Both the position numbers and the translations under genes were made by a program. DNA of 52,165 nucleotides. It comes from Anaerolineae bacterium. GTDB taxonomy: Bacteria; Chloroflexota; Anaerolineae; 4572-78; J111. The notes under the pieces are model-generated. The model was not told the origin of the DNA. It searched no databases and saw nothing but the letters and a program-made list of their open reading frames with translations. Positions 15,292 through 24,314 of the stretch are shown piece after piece. The first letter of the stretch is position 1; every line of letters starts with the position of its first letter. The DNA lies in contig JAFGDY010000306.1 in the NCBI GenBank assembly GCA_016931895.1, forward strand, positions 1-52,165. Direction: 5' to 3'.

Positions 15292-16695
15292 ATGAAACGC
15301 AAATTATTTACCCGGGCTTTGCCCATCGCTTTATTGCTCACCCTGACCCTTGGCGGGGTAGCTTATGCTCAAGACGGAGCCACCACTGCAAGCCAGATGA
15401 TTGACGTGATCTGGTTGTTGGTAGCCGCTTTTCTGGTGTTCTTCATGCAGGCTGGCTTTGCCATGGTGGAAAGCGGCTTCAGCCGCGCCAAAAACGCGGC
15501 CAACCTGTTAATGAAGAACCTGATGGACTTTTCGGTTGGAACGCTGCTGTTTTTTGTGCTTGGCTATGGCCTGATGTTTGGCGCTTCGGCCAGCGGCTTT
15601 ATTGGCACCGATAACTTCTTTTTAAGCAAGCTCAACTTTGGCCCCGACAGCGCCTACAACTGGGCTTTTTTCCTGTTCCAGTTGGTGTTTGCCGGAACAG
15701 CCGCCACCATTGTTTCCGGCGCGGTGGCCGAACGTTTGAAATTCTCGGCCTACCTGGTGTACAGCATCATTATAGTGGGCCTGGTTTACCCCATCTCCGG
15801 CCACTGGCTGTGGGGCGGCGGCTGGCTGGCCGAATTGGGCTTTATTGACTTTGCCGGTTCCACCATTGTGCACAGCGTAGGCGGTTGGGCGGCCCTGGCC
15901 GGAGCCGTTATTCTTGGCCCGCGCATTGGCAAGTTCAACAAAGATGGCAGCAGCAACGTTATCCCCGGCCACAGCTTAACCCTGGCCGCATTGGGGGTGT
16001 TCATCCTTTGGTTCGGCTGGTTTGGTTTTAACCCCGGCAGCACGCTCAGCGGTATGAACCCCGGCATTGGCTACATTGCCGTTACCACCAATATGGCGGC
16101 GGCAGCGGGCGCGGTGTCGGCCATGGTGATCAACTGGGTCCGCGCCGGCGAGCCTTCCACCGAAATGGCCCTCAACGGCACCCTGGCTGGCCTGGTGGCC
16201 ATTACCGCCGGCTGCGCCAGCGTATCGCCCACCGGGGCCTTGATCATCGGCCTGGTGGCCGGCGGCGTGCTGGTGTTTGGCCTGCTCTTCATTGAACGTG
16301 TGTTGAGAGTGGACGACCCGGTAGGCGCGGTGAGCGTGCATGCCCTCAACGGGGTGTGGGGCACGCTGGCGGTGGGTTTGTTTGCCGTTCCGGCAGCCGG
16401 CGGCCTGACCGCAATGGGCGATGCGGCCGGGTTGTTCTACGGCGGCGGCTTTAGCCAACTGAGCATCCAGTTTATTGGTTCGCTCTCGGTGAGTCTGTGG
16501 GCCTTTACCACCGCCTTTGTTGTTTTTAAGGCCACCGACGTGATCATTGGCATCCGGGTTACGCCGCAGGAAGAACTAGAAGGTTTGGACATCACCGAAC
16601 ACGGCACCATCAGCTACCCCGAGTTTGGCACCAGCGTGGTCAATGCCTCGCCCGGCGAGCGCGTGGTGATGCCCGTTGTTGAATCGGCCAGTTAG
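15292..16695 (+). CDS. amt: ammonium transporter (Amt family)
   Basis: Amt proteins conduct ammonium/ammonia into the cell as trimers. The 467-aa protein has a cleavable signal peptide (about residues 1-26, ending AYA), then about 11 transmembrane helices. Family patterns include MQAGFAMVESGFSRAKNAAN, GAVAERLKFSAYLVYS, the first pore histidine in ISGHWLWGGGWL and the second in VSVHALNGVWGTLA. The C-terminal cytosolic tail (EELEGLDITEHG) is the usual PII-interacting tail. GGAGG lies 8 bases before the ATG. The next gene follows 19 bases later with its own Shine-Dalgarno, so the two are cotranscribed. Confidence 0.97.
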   Translation: MKRKLFTRALPIALLLTLTLGGVAYAQDGATTASQMIDVIWLLVAAFLVFFMQAGFAMVESGFSRAKNAANLLMKNLMDFSVGTLLFFVLGYGLMFGASASGFIGTDNFFLSKLNFGPDSAYNWAFFLFQLVFAGTAATIVSGAVAERLKFSAYLVYSIIIVGLVYPISGHWLWGGGWLAELGFIDFAGSTIVHSVGGWAALAGAVILGPRIGKFNKDGSSNVIPGHSLTLAALGVFILWFGWFGFNPGSTLSGMNPGIGYIAVTTNMAAAAGAVSAMVINWVRAGEPSTEMALNGTLAGLVAITAGCASVSPTGALIIGLVAGGVLVFGLLFIERVLRVDDPVGAVSVHALNGVWGTLAVGLFAVPAAGGLTAMGDAAGLFYGGGFSQLSIQFIGSLSVSLWAFTTAFVVFKATDVIIGIRVTPQEELEGLDITEHGTISYPEFGTSVVNASPGERVVMPVVESAS

Positions 16696-16714
16696 TTAAC
16701 AAGGAGAAGGCCCC

Positions 16715-17674
16715 ATGAAAATTTCATTGGAGCAGAACGTAAAGCATGATCAGGGAGACGTGCCCTACTACGTCAACGTGGAAACCTCAACCATAACCAT
16801 TGACCTTGACACCATCTTCCACATCCCGGTTTACCGGTCCGGCAATGGCCGACCCGGCTACAATGTTGAGGTGTGCGGTTTCCAGGTTTCAGCCGATGCG
16901 CCGGAGCAAATTGTGCCGGTGACCGAGCGGCTTATCCGCGGCCTGGTCAATATGGCCCGCCTGCCAACCTACATCTTCATCGCCCGGCGTTCGCGCCAGA
17001 TGTACCCGGTGTATACGGTTGGCGATGAGGTATTTGCCACCACGCCCGGCGGCCCGGTTTTTAGACACGTTGAATTGGCCAAAGTGCGCGAATACTTGGC
17101 CGAATATCTCAATGCGATGGGCCTTATCGGTACGCCGGGCATGAGCGAAAAATTGCGGGTACGGGGCGTCAACATGAACTCGCTGGCTCTGGTTCGCCCC
17201 ATCCTCTACCTCAAAAAACGCCCGCAGAGCGAAGATGAAAACGAGTTCTGGGCGCCGGTCTTTTTGGCCGACGACCGGGGCAGCATTTACACCTACGCGG
17301 CCAGCGGCAAGCGCGAAATTGACCTGGCCGGCGGTTACGAAGCCCTACTTTTGCGCACCCAGGTGGCCCAGGCCCTTATTGCCGATAAACGTTTGAAAAA
17401 CAATTACGACCTGCGCCCCGACCGTCTGTTACCCGACTACTGGGAACGCGTCAAAAGCACGCTCAAATTGCAGCCGGAAAAATTGGTCTTTGCCGGCGCG
17501 GCGTTTGAAATTTACCGTAACGGCAAAGCCGTGATTGCCGCCGAACATCGGGAAGACGAAGATCGCTACAGCCTCTATATCGGCCGGGATATTAACGATC
17601 TACGCCATCACGCCGCCACAGACCTGGTTCGCCGGGGGCTTATCAGCAACACCGCCGCGGTGAACGTTCAGTAA
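16715..17674 (+). CDS. uncharacterised protein in the amt-glnA interval
   Basis: I recognise no family in this 319-aa protein. It is soluble with no signal peptide. The N-terminal third (VNVETSTITIDLDTIFHIPV) is beta-rich. The middle is arginine-rich and basic (ERLIRGLVNMARLPTYIFIA, then RRSRQMYPVYTVGDEVFATT), and the C-terminal part mixes helices and strands, with a KNNYDLRPDRLLPDYWERV segment. AAGGAG precedes the ATG. It follows amt by 19 bases and precedes glnA by 208 bases, so it probably belongs to the nitrogen response. No GlnK/PII gene is present where one is often expected beside amt; this protein has no PII T-loop signature and is not a PII homologue. Its role is unknown. Confidence 0.75.
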   Translation: MKISLEQNVKHDQGDVPYYVNVETSTITIDLDTIFHIPVYRSGNGRPGYNVEVCGFQVSADAPEQIVPVTERLIRGLVNMARLPTYIFIARRSRQMYPVYTVGDEVFATTPGGPVFRHVELAKVREYLAEYLNAMGLIGTPGMSEKLRVRGVNMNSLALVRPILYLKKRPQSEDENEFWAPVFLADDRGSIYTYAASGKREIDLAGGYEALLLRTQVAQALIADKRLKNNYDLRPDRLLPDYWERVKSTLKLQPEKLVFAGAAFEIYRNGKAVIAAEHREDEDRYSLYIGRDINDLRHHAATDLVRRGLISNTAAVNVQ

Positions 17675-17687
17675 CAAAACATTGTCC

Positions 17688-17718
17688 GGGCCGGCAGTTT
17701 GTAAAGAACTGCCGGCCC
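17688..17718. repeat. 12-bp perfect hairpin after the amt unit
   Basis: GGGCCGGCAGTT (17688-17699) and AACTGCCGGCCC (17707-17718) are exact complements with a 7-base loop. CAAAAAAA follows, not T, so it is a U-less terminator or mRNA 3' stabiliser rather than a standard intrinsic terminator. It ends the amt operon before the glnA promoter region. Confidence 0.7.
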
Positions 17719-17787
17719 CAAAAAAACATCCAAATAACTCGTTCCCAAACTCTGCCTCATAACCGGCGCTTCAGTTATCAGGCGGGG

Positions 17788-17817
17788 TTTGACAACGAGG
17801 GTAAAGTTGTCAAAAAA
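17788..17817. promoter_or_regulatory. perfect inverted repeat upstream of glnA (putative operator)
   Basis: TTTGACAAC and GTTGTCAAA, exact reverse complements separated by GAGGGTAAA, lie about 70-95 bases before the glnA ATG. The left arm includes a -35-like TTGACA; 17 bases on, the -10 position reads AAAAAA, so the promoter would be weak without an activator. A related GGGGTTGACAAC lies at the amt promoter. A regulator binding site is inferred. Confidence 0.5.
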
Positions 17818-17882
17818 AAATCAATCTGCTTTCGGGCGTTTTACGCTATAGAAAAATTCTTAACCTAAAGGAGACTTAAAAA

Positions 17883-19295
17883 ATGGCAGAAACAGTAAAA
17901 GATGTAATGGCGCTTATCAAAGAGCACAATATTAAAATGGTGGACTTCCGGTTCACCGACCTGCCGGGCACCTGGCAGCACTTTAGCATGTCAACCCGCC
18001 TGGTAAACGAAGACCTGTTTGACGAAGGGCTTGGCTTCGACGGCTCTTCGGTGCGCGGCTTCCAGGAAATTCAGGAATCTGACATGATCTTGATCCCGGA
18101 CCCCACCACCGCCTTTGTGGACCCCATTTTTGAGGTGCCCACCCTGGTAATTATGTGCGACGTGTACGACCCCGTCACCCGCCAACCCTACAGCCGCGAC
18201 CCCCGCTACGTGGCTAAAAAAGCCGAAGCCTACCTGAAAAAAACGGGCATCGCCGACACAGCCTACTTTGGCCCGGAAGCCGAGTTCTTCTTGTTCGACA
18301 CGGTTCGCTACGGCGGCGGCACAAACTCGTCTTTCTATGAGATTGACAGCAAAGAGGGCTGGTGGAACAGCGACAAGCCCGGCCTGGGCGCGCAAATTCC
18401 GCCCAAACGCGGCTACTTCCCGGCCCCGCCCACCGACACCCAGCAAGATATCCGCAGCAAAATGGTGCTGGCCCTGGAAGCGGTGGGGGTTAATGTGGAA
18501 TTGCATCACCACGAGGTAGGCACCGCCGGCCAGGCCGAAATTGACCTGAAGTTCGACACGCTCACCAAAATCTCCGACAGCATCATGATTTACAAATATA
18601 TCATCAAGAGTGTGGCCCGCCAAAACGGCCTTACGGCCACCTTTATGCCCAAGCCCCTCTTTGGCGATAACGGCAGCGGTATGCACACTCACCAGAGCTT
18701 ATGGAAAGGCGGCGACACCGTGATGTACGACGAGTCGGGTTACGCCGGTCTCTCCGACATTGCCCGTTACTACATTGGCGGTCTGTTGAAACACGCGCCG
18801 GCCCTGCTGGCCCTGGCTGCGCCCACCACCAACTCTTACAAACGCCTGGTGCCCGGCTACGAAGCGCCTATCAACCTGGTTTATTCGCAGCGCAACCGTT
18901 CGGCCATTTGCCGCATCCCTATGTACTCCGGCAGCCCCAAGGCCAAGCGGGTTGAATTCCGCGCCCCGGATCCCAGTTGTAACCCGTATCTTTGTTTTGC
19001 CGCCCTACTCATGGCCGGTCTGGACGGGGTCCAGAAGCAAATTGACCCCGGCGAACCGATTGATAAAGACCTGTACGACCTGCCCCCTGAGGAAGCGATT
19101 AAAGTAATGAACACGCCCGGTTCATTAGCCGATGTTCTTGACGCACTGGAAGCAGACCACGAATTCCTGCTGCAAGGCGATGTATTTACCCCGGATATTC
19201 TGGAAGCCTACATCACCTACAAGCGGGAAGCCGAAGTGGACCCCGTCCGGCTGCGCCCGCATCCTCACGAGTTCACCCTGTATTTCGACATCTAA
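17883..19295 (+). CDS. glnA: glutamine synthetase, type I (adenylylatable beta form)
   Basis: Glutamine synthetase condenses glutamate and ammonia with ATP to glutamine. The 470-aa protein has the family landmarks: [10 protein letters not shown], the [13 protein letters not shown] loop, the metal/glutamate site [36 protein letters not shown] and the NRSAICRIP latch. The segment [11 protein letters not shown] contains Tyr398 in the position modified by GlnE, so this is the beta subtype controlled by adenylylation. AAAGGAG lies about 8 bases before the ATG. A terminator follows the gene and glnE comes next, which fits the covalent control system. Confidence 0.98.
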   Translation: MAETVKDVMALIKEHNIKMVDFRFTDLPGTWQHFSMSTRLVNEDLFDEGLGFDGSSVRGFQEIQESDMILIPDPTTAFVDPIFEVPTLVIMCDVYDPVTRQPYSRDPRYVAKKAEAYLKKTGIADTAYFGPEAEFFLFDTVRYGGGTNSSFYEIDSKEGWWNSDKPGLGAQIPPKRGYFPAPPTDTQQDIRSKMVLALEAVGVNVELHHHEVGTAGQAEIDLKFDTLTKISDSIMIYKYIIKSVARQNGLTATFMPKPLFGDNGSGMHTHQSLWKGGDTVMYDESGYAGLSDIARYYIGGLLKHAPALLALAAPTTNSYKRLVPGYEAPINLVYSQRNRSAICRIPMYSGSPKAKRVEFRAPDPSCNPYLCFAALLMAGLDGVQKQIDPGEPIDKDLYDLPPEEAIKVMNTPGSLADVLDALEADHEFLLQGDVFTPDILEAYITYKREAEVDPVRLRPHPHEFTLYFDI

Positions 19296-19313
19296 AGGTT
19301 CGCCCCACCCAGA

Positions 19314-19346
19314 AGAGGCGGCAGGTTATTCTGCCGCCTCTTTGTT
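19314..19346 (+). terminator. intrinsic terminator of glnA
   Basis: AGAGGCGGCAG (19314-19324) and CTGCCGCCTCT (19331-19341) form a perfect 11-bp stem with a 6-base loop. TTGTTA follows, so the T-run is short but adequate. Confidence 0.85.
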
Positions 19347-19456
19347 ACCCTTAACCCATAATGCGTAATCTTACCGAGGTATTTTTTCAAGGCGTATGGC
19401 GTTATTGCGTAACGCGCAGCGCCTAAACAAAAAACGCGGTATTGAGCAGCCTGCGC

Positions 19457-19485
19457 TTGGCCTCCTTTTTCCTTTTCACTATAAT
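19457..19485 (+). promoter_or_regulatory. sigma70 promoter of glnE, implying a leaderless mRNA
   Basis: TTGGCC (19457-19462), a 17-base spacer and a perfect TATAAT (19480-19485). The glnE ATG begins only 10 bases after the -10, so the transcript would start about 3-5 bases before it. Confidence 0.65.
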
Positions 19486-19495
19486 ACCTCTAACC

Positions 19496-22400
19496 ATGAA
19501 CACCACTATCTCCGCCTACGCCCGTGATATTTTAAGCCAAACGCCGCTCAGCGACGACGACGTTTGGCGGCTATTGGGGCCGGTTGGGTTTGCCGACCCC
19601 CCGGAAGCGTATCGCCGCTTGCAAAAAATGGCCAAAAACGAGCCGGCCCGGCAGGCCCTGGCCGATAGTTTAACGCCGTTGCTGCTGGCCTTGTCGGAAG
19701 CGGCCAATCCTGATAATGTGCTGGTCAACCTGGGCCGCTTTGCCTACAACGTGGCCGACCAGTCCGCTCTGTTCAACCACTTTGCCAACAACCCCCGCTC
19801 CGTTGAAATTTTGGTAAAATTATTTGCGGGCAGCCAATTTCTCACCGAAATCCTCTTGCGCAGCCCGGAATATTTCACCCGCCTGTCGGCGCACCAGCAA
19901 CTGGCCCACGTTAAGAGCGCGGCCCAATTTGACGCCGCCGCCCGCGAAGCTATCCGCCCCCTGATCCTGCTTTCCAGCGAAGATCCGTCCGACCCCGCCG
20001 CTCTGCTGGATGCTCTACGCCGGTTCCAGCGGTGGGAACTGCTGCGCATCGGGGTCTGCGACCTGCTGGACTCCTTTGACCTGACCACCGTCACCGGCCA
20101 ACTCTCCGGCCTGGCCGACAGCCTGGTGCGCGTTTGTTTAACCCTGGCCGCCCGGCAGTCCAATGTAAAGCCGGATGATTTTGTGGTGCTGGCCATGGGC
20201 AAATTGGGCGGGCAGGAACTCAACTATAGTTCCGATATTGACCTGTTGTTTTTATGCCGCTCAGACCCGGCGGCTTACCGGCGCCTGGGCCAAAACCTAA
20301 TTGACGCCCTGGCCCGCATTACGCCGGAAGGCTTTTTGTATCGGGTGGACATGCGGCTGCGGCCCTGGGGAAATGTGGGCAACCTGGTGTCATCGGTTAA
20401 CGGCTATGTAAGTTATTTACAAAAGAACGCCCGCCTGTGGGAAAAACAGGCCTTGCTCAAAGCGCGGGTTATTGCCGACAACCAGGAATTGGGCCGGGAC
20501 TTTCTGTGCCAGGCCCAACCTTTCATCTTTGCCGCCGACGACGAAACCGTCAAGGCCGAGGTGAACGCGCTCAAACAGCGCATCGAAGAACGACTGCAAC
20601 AGCAAGGCCGCGCCTGGGGCGAGGTCAAACTGGGCCAGGGGTCTATCCGCGACATTGAATTTGTAACCCAATACCTGCAACTGGTGCATGGCGACGAACA
20701 GCCCGAAGTGCGCAGCCCCAACACCCTCGAGGCCTTGGCCCGCCTGTTTGCCGCCCACTTCCTCTCTGCTCATGAATACCGGGTGCTCACCGACGGCTAT
20801 ATCTTTTTGCGCACGGTTGAACACCATTTGCAACTCAAACACTACCGCCAAACCCACAGCCTGCCCGGCGACCCGGAAGCCATCACCCAACTGGCCCGAC
20901 GGCTCGGTTTCCAGGGCCGAGAGGCAGGCGACAATCTGATTGCCCGCTACCAGCAACACAGCGCCGTTATCCGCGTGGTTTACCAACAATACCTGGGCAA
21001 ACAGCCCGTCACAAACAAAACGCGCTCCGTTACCTCATCAGATTTATTGTTGCCCCACCTGGTGCGAATGCCGCCCGCCTACGTCACCACCTTCAGCGAC
21101 GCCGACATCGAGCACCATGCAACCCTGGCCGAACAACTCAACGAGGACAATCTGGCAAAAGTGGAAGCCAAACCCCTGGAGAATGGACTTTGGCAGGTGA
21201 CCATTGTGGGCTACGATTACCTGGGCGAGCTCTCCCTGATTTGCGGCCTGCTATTTGTGCACGGTTTTAACATTGTTGACGGCCACATCTTTAGCTACGG
21301 GCGAGCCGCCGACCCCGGCTATGTGCCTGTGCCCCAACGCCCTTCCCGCTCCCGGTGTCGCCAACTATCGTCCATGTTATACGCCGTCTCCCGCCAAAAA
21401 ATTGTTGACGTTTTCACCGTGCAGCCGGTGGTTGACCATGTTGATGAACTCTACTGGCAACAATATACCACCGACCTGAACGCCCTGATCCGCCTGCTGC
21501 ACGCAGGCAAACAACGTGAGGCCCAGGGCCAATTGGCCAAACGCGTGGCGGTTGCCTTACGAGACATCCCCGGGGCCATCTCTACGCTGTACCCGGTTGA
21601 CATTGAGTTTGATAACGAATCTTCCGAACGGCACACCATTTTGCACATTGTTTCCACCGATACCATCGGCTTCCTGTTTGAGTTCACCAATGCCCTGGCC
21701 CTCAACGGCGTCAATATCCGGCGGATGATCGTCAGCTCGGTGGGCCAGCACGTGCGGGACACCCTTTACGTTACTGATGCGCAGCGCCGAAAAATCACTT
21801 CCCCCGAAAAACAACGAGAGTTGCGCGTGGCCATTGTGTTAATCCGGCACTTCACCCACCTGCTGCCCAACTCGCCCAACCCGGAACAGGCCCTGCTTCA
21901 CTTTCGGGAACTGTTGGGGCAGTTATTTACCCGCCCCAATTGGCCGGATGCAATTGCCTCGCTGGAACAGCCCCAGGTGCTCAACACCCTGGCCCGCCTG
22001 CTGGGGGTAAGTGATTTCCTGTGGAAAGACTTTTTGCGGATGCAATACGCCAACCTGTTCCCGGTGGTGCGGGATGTAGACGCGCTGGCCACTGGCAAGT
22101 CAAAAGACGAATTGCGGTCGGAATTGGCCGCGCTCCTGCAAACCGGCGCTGCCCAGCGCGAGGCGCTCAACGCCTTCAAAGACCGCGAAATGTTCCGCGT
22201 GGATATGCGCCACATCCAGGGACACATTTCTGAGTTTGGCCAATTTTCAGGTGAATTGACCGACCTGGCCGAAGTGATTGTAGAAGCCGCCTATCACCTC
22301 TGCCTGGCCGAACTCCGGGCCACGTTTGGCCTGCCCCGGCTGGAAAATGGCCGGCCCTGCCCTATGAGCGTTTGCGCCCTGGGCAAATGCGGCGGGCGCG

Positions 22401-23209
22401 AATTGGGCTTTGCCTCGGACATTGAACTGCTGTTTATTTTTGCCGGTAACGGCCAAACCACCGGCCCCAATGTGATCACCACTGCCGAATTTTTCGACAA
22501 GTTGGTCCAACAGGTCAATCAAACCATTCAAGCCCGGCAGGAAGGCATCTTTGAACTGGACCTGCGCTTGCGGCCTTATGGCCAGGCCGGCAGCATGGCG
22601 GTATCCCTTGAGTCGTTTCGCCGGTACTTCGGCCCCAACGGCGACGCCTGGCCCTACGAAAAACAGGCCCTGGTTAAATTACGGCCCATTGCCGGCGACG
22701 AAAAACTGGGCCAACAGATTGTTGAACTACGTAACAAATTTATCTACACCGGCCAGCCGTTTGACGTGGCGGCTATGCGCGCCATGCGCGAGCGCCAGCT
22801 CAGGCATCTGGTGACAGCAGGCACTATTAACGCCAAATTCAGTCCCGGCGGCCTGGTAGACCTGGAATATCTGGTGCAAGGCTTACAAATCACTTACGGG
22901 CACCAAGACCCTCGCCTGCGACTAACCAACATTGGGGAGGCTATGCAAATGCTGGCCGAAACAAAAATCCTCTCGCCTGACGATTATGTGCCTCTTCGTG
23001 AAGCCCACATCTTTTTACGCCGGTTGATCAATGCCTTACGCATGGTGCGCGGCAACGCCAAAGATTTAACCGTTCCACCGCCCGGCAGTGAAGAGTTCGC
23101 CTTTCTGGCCCGCCGCTTACACTACGAACGCAACCTCAACCAATTGCAAGCCGACTTAAACCGCCATCTTATCTGCGTGCAAGAAATCAGCCAGCGGGTG
23201 TTGAGTTAA
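19496..23209 (+). CDS. glnE: glutamine synthetase adenylyltransferase/deadenylase with two central ACT domains
   Basis: GlnE adds and removes AMP at the conserved tyrosine of glutamine synthetase. The 1237-aa protein exceeds the usual length of about 950. The N-terminal nucleotidyltransferase (adenylyl-removase side) has GKLGGQELNYSSDIDLLF with D247/D249. The C-terminal one (transferase side) has GKCGGRELGFASDIELLF with D975/E977, so the second acid is Glu. Between them lie two segments that look like ACT domains, at about 564-640 (QVTIVGYDYLGELSLICGLL) and 712-790 (ILHIVSTDTIGFLFEFTNAL), like the pair at the C-terminus of GlnD. The start at 19496 is chosen because it follows a TATAAT; an upstream TTG lies before the promoter. 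ACT domains may sense glutamine directly. Confidence 0.9.
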   Translation: MNTTISAYARDILSQTPLSDDDVWRLLGPVGFADPPEAYRRLQKMAKNEPARQALADSLTPLLLALSEAANPDNVLVNLGRFAYNVADQSALFNHFANNPRSVEILVKLFAGSQFLTEILLRSPEYFTRLSAHQQLAHVKSAAQFDAAAREAIRPLILLSSEDPSDPAALLDALRRFQRWELLRIGVCDLLDSFDLTTVTGQLSGLADSLVRVCLTLAARQSNVKPDDFVVLAMGKLGGQELNYSSDIDLLFLCRSDPAAYRRLGQNLIDALARITPEGFLYRVDMRLRPWGNVGNLVSSVNGYVSYLQKNARLWEKQALLKARVIADNQELGRDFLCQAQPFIFAADDETVKAEVNALKQRIEERLQQQGRAWGEVKLGQGSIRDIEFVTQYLQLVHGDEQPEVRSPNTLEALARLFAAHFLSAHEYRVLTDGYIFLRTVEHHLQLKHYRQTHSLPGDPEAITQLARRLGFQGREAGDNLIARYQQHSAVIRVVYQQYLGKQPVTNKTRSVTSSDLLLPHLVRMPPAYVTTFSDADIEHHATLAEQLNEDNLAKVEAKPLENGLWQVTIVGYDYLGELSLICGLLFVHGFNIVDGHIFSYGRAADPGYVPVPQRPSRSRCRQLSSMLYAVSRQKIVDVFTVQPVVDHVDELYWQQYTTDLNALIRLLHAGKQREAQGQLAKRVAVALRDIPGAISTLYPVDIEFDNESSERHTILHIVSTDTIGFLFEFTNALALNGVNIRRMIVSSVGQHVRDTLYVTDAQRRKITSPEKQRELRVAIVLIRHFTHLLPNSPNPEQALLHFRELLGQLFTRPNWPDAIASLEQPQVLNTLARLLGVSDFLWKDFLRMQYANLFPVVRDVDALATGKSKDELRSELAALLQTGAAQREALNAFKDREMFRVDMRHIQGHISEFGQFSGELTDLAEVIVEAAYHLCLAELRATFGLPRLENGRPCPMSVCALGKCGGRELGFASDIELLFIFAGNGQTTGPNVITTAEFFDKLVQQVNQTIQARQEGIFELDLRLRPYGQAGSMAVSLESFRRYFGPNGDAWPYEKQALVKLRPIAGDEKLGQQIVELRNKFIYTGQPFDVAAMRAMRERQLRHLVTAGTINAKFSPGGLVDLEYLVQGLQITYGHQDPRLRLTNIGEAMQMLAETKILSPDDYVPLREAHIFLRRLINALRMVRGNAKDLTVPPPGSEEFAFLARRLHYERNLNQLQADLNRHLICVQEISQRVLS

Positions 23210-23237
23210 GGGATCATGAACTTTGGATGGTTGATGA

Positions 23238-23266
23238 TTGTTCAGTTGCCAACTTTATGCTATTAT
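23238..23266 (+). promoter_or_regulatory. candidate sigma70 promoter of the UroD-family gene
   Basis: TTGTTC (23238-23243), a 17-base spacer and TATTAT (23261-23266) lie about 60 bases before the ATG. Confidence 0.55.
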
Positions 23267-23327
23267 TGAGGCGGGAAGATTTTGGACCCTATGCCCGTTA
23301 AGTAGGTAGCTAAAGAAGAAGGAAGCT

Positions 23328-24314
23328 ATGAACAAGCGAGAGCGCGTTTATACTGCCCTGGAAGGCCGGCCGGTTGACCAAGTGCCTTTGAGCCTGTGGC
23401 GGCATTTTCACAAACAAGACCTGACCCCAACGGGATTGGCTTCAGCCACGCTGGCTTTCTACCAGAAGTACAACTTTGACTTAATCAAACTGACGCCCAG
23501 CGGCTTTTACCCCATTCAAGACTGGGGCGCCCAGATTTCGACGCCCAAAGACGACGATCACTCCCCTCAATTAAAAAAGCCGGTCATCAAAATCCCCGAT
23601 GATTGGCGGCACCTGTCCACGCTCAATCCCACCGAAGGCAGTTATGGCCACATTCTGGAATCTATTACTCTTATCAAAAATCAATTGGGCGAAGAGGATG
23701 CCCCGGTATTGATCACCATTTTTAGCCCGATGACCATTGCCTACAAATTAGCCGGGGACGCACTGCTGGAACATTTAGCTCATCATGCCACCGATGTGCA
23801 CATTGGCCTGGCCACCATTGCCGAAACCACCTCTCGCTTTGCCGACATGGCCCTGGAAACCGGGGCCGACGGCGTATTCTTTGCTAGCCAACTGTCGTGC
23901 GCAGAGAAGTTGAGCGAAGAATTGTGTCAAACCTTTGTCGTCCGCTATGATTTGATTGCGCTGGAAAGAGTGCAAACCCAGCCAGTGCCCCTGGTGCTCC
24001 ACCTGCATGGGCTGAACCCATATTTTGAAACTGTCAACCAATATCCGGCCCATGCCGTAAGCTGGCATAACCACAAAACCGACCCTTCGCTCCAGGCAGC
24101 CCTCTCACTTACCGATAAAACTCTGATGGCCGGTCTGGATAGAACCACCCTGGAAGAGGGCAGTCCGGCAGTGGTGGCCGCTCAAGCCAGAGAAGCCATT
24201 GCCCAAACCGGGGGCCGGCGTTTAATTCTGGCCCCGGCCTGCGTTATCCCCACCCTTACCCCCCCAGAGAATTTACAGGCTGTGGCTGAGGTTGATCGCT
24301 CCCTGAACACCTAA
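23328..24314 (+). CDS. uroporphyrinogen decarboxylase (URO-D) family protein
   Basis: The 328-aa protein resembles the URO-D/methyltransferase superfamily (HemE- and MtbA-like TIM barrels). It starts MNKRERVYTALEGRPVDQVP, the typical entry motif. It continues with a KYNFDLIKLTP strand, an ETGADGVFFASQLSC segment and a C-terminal region with GRRLILAPACVIPTLTPPEN, the last strand of the barrel. HemE itself is usually 340-360 aa with an Arg-rich substrate loop near the N-terminus, which I cannot confirm. It could equally be a corrinoid-linked methyltransferase, so no symbol is given. Its stop codon overlaps that of the convergent ubiX by two bases. Confidence 0.8.
   Translation: MNKRERVYTALEGRPVDQVPLSLWRHFHKQDLTPTGLASATLAFYQKYNFDLIKLTPSGFYPIQDWGAQISTPKDDDHSPQLKKPVIKIPDDWRHLSTLNPTEGSYGHILESITLIKNQLGEEDAPVLITIFSPMTIAYKLAGDALLEHLAHHATDVHIGLATIAETTSRFADMALETGADGVFFASQLSCAEKLSEELCQTFVVRYDLIALERVQTQPVPLVLHLHGLNPYFETVNQYPAHAVSWHNHKTDPSLQAALSLTDKTLMAGLDRTTLEEGSPAVVAAQAREAIAQTGGRRLILAPACVIPTLTPPENLQAVAEVDRSLNT

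Noticed and set aside
16715-17674. PII (GlnK) identity for the gene after amt
   Set aside because: The protein is 319 aa and lacks the PII length and T-loop signature.
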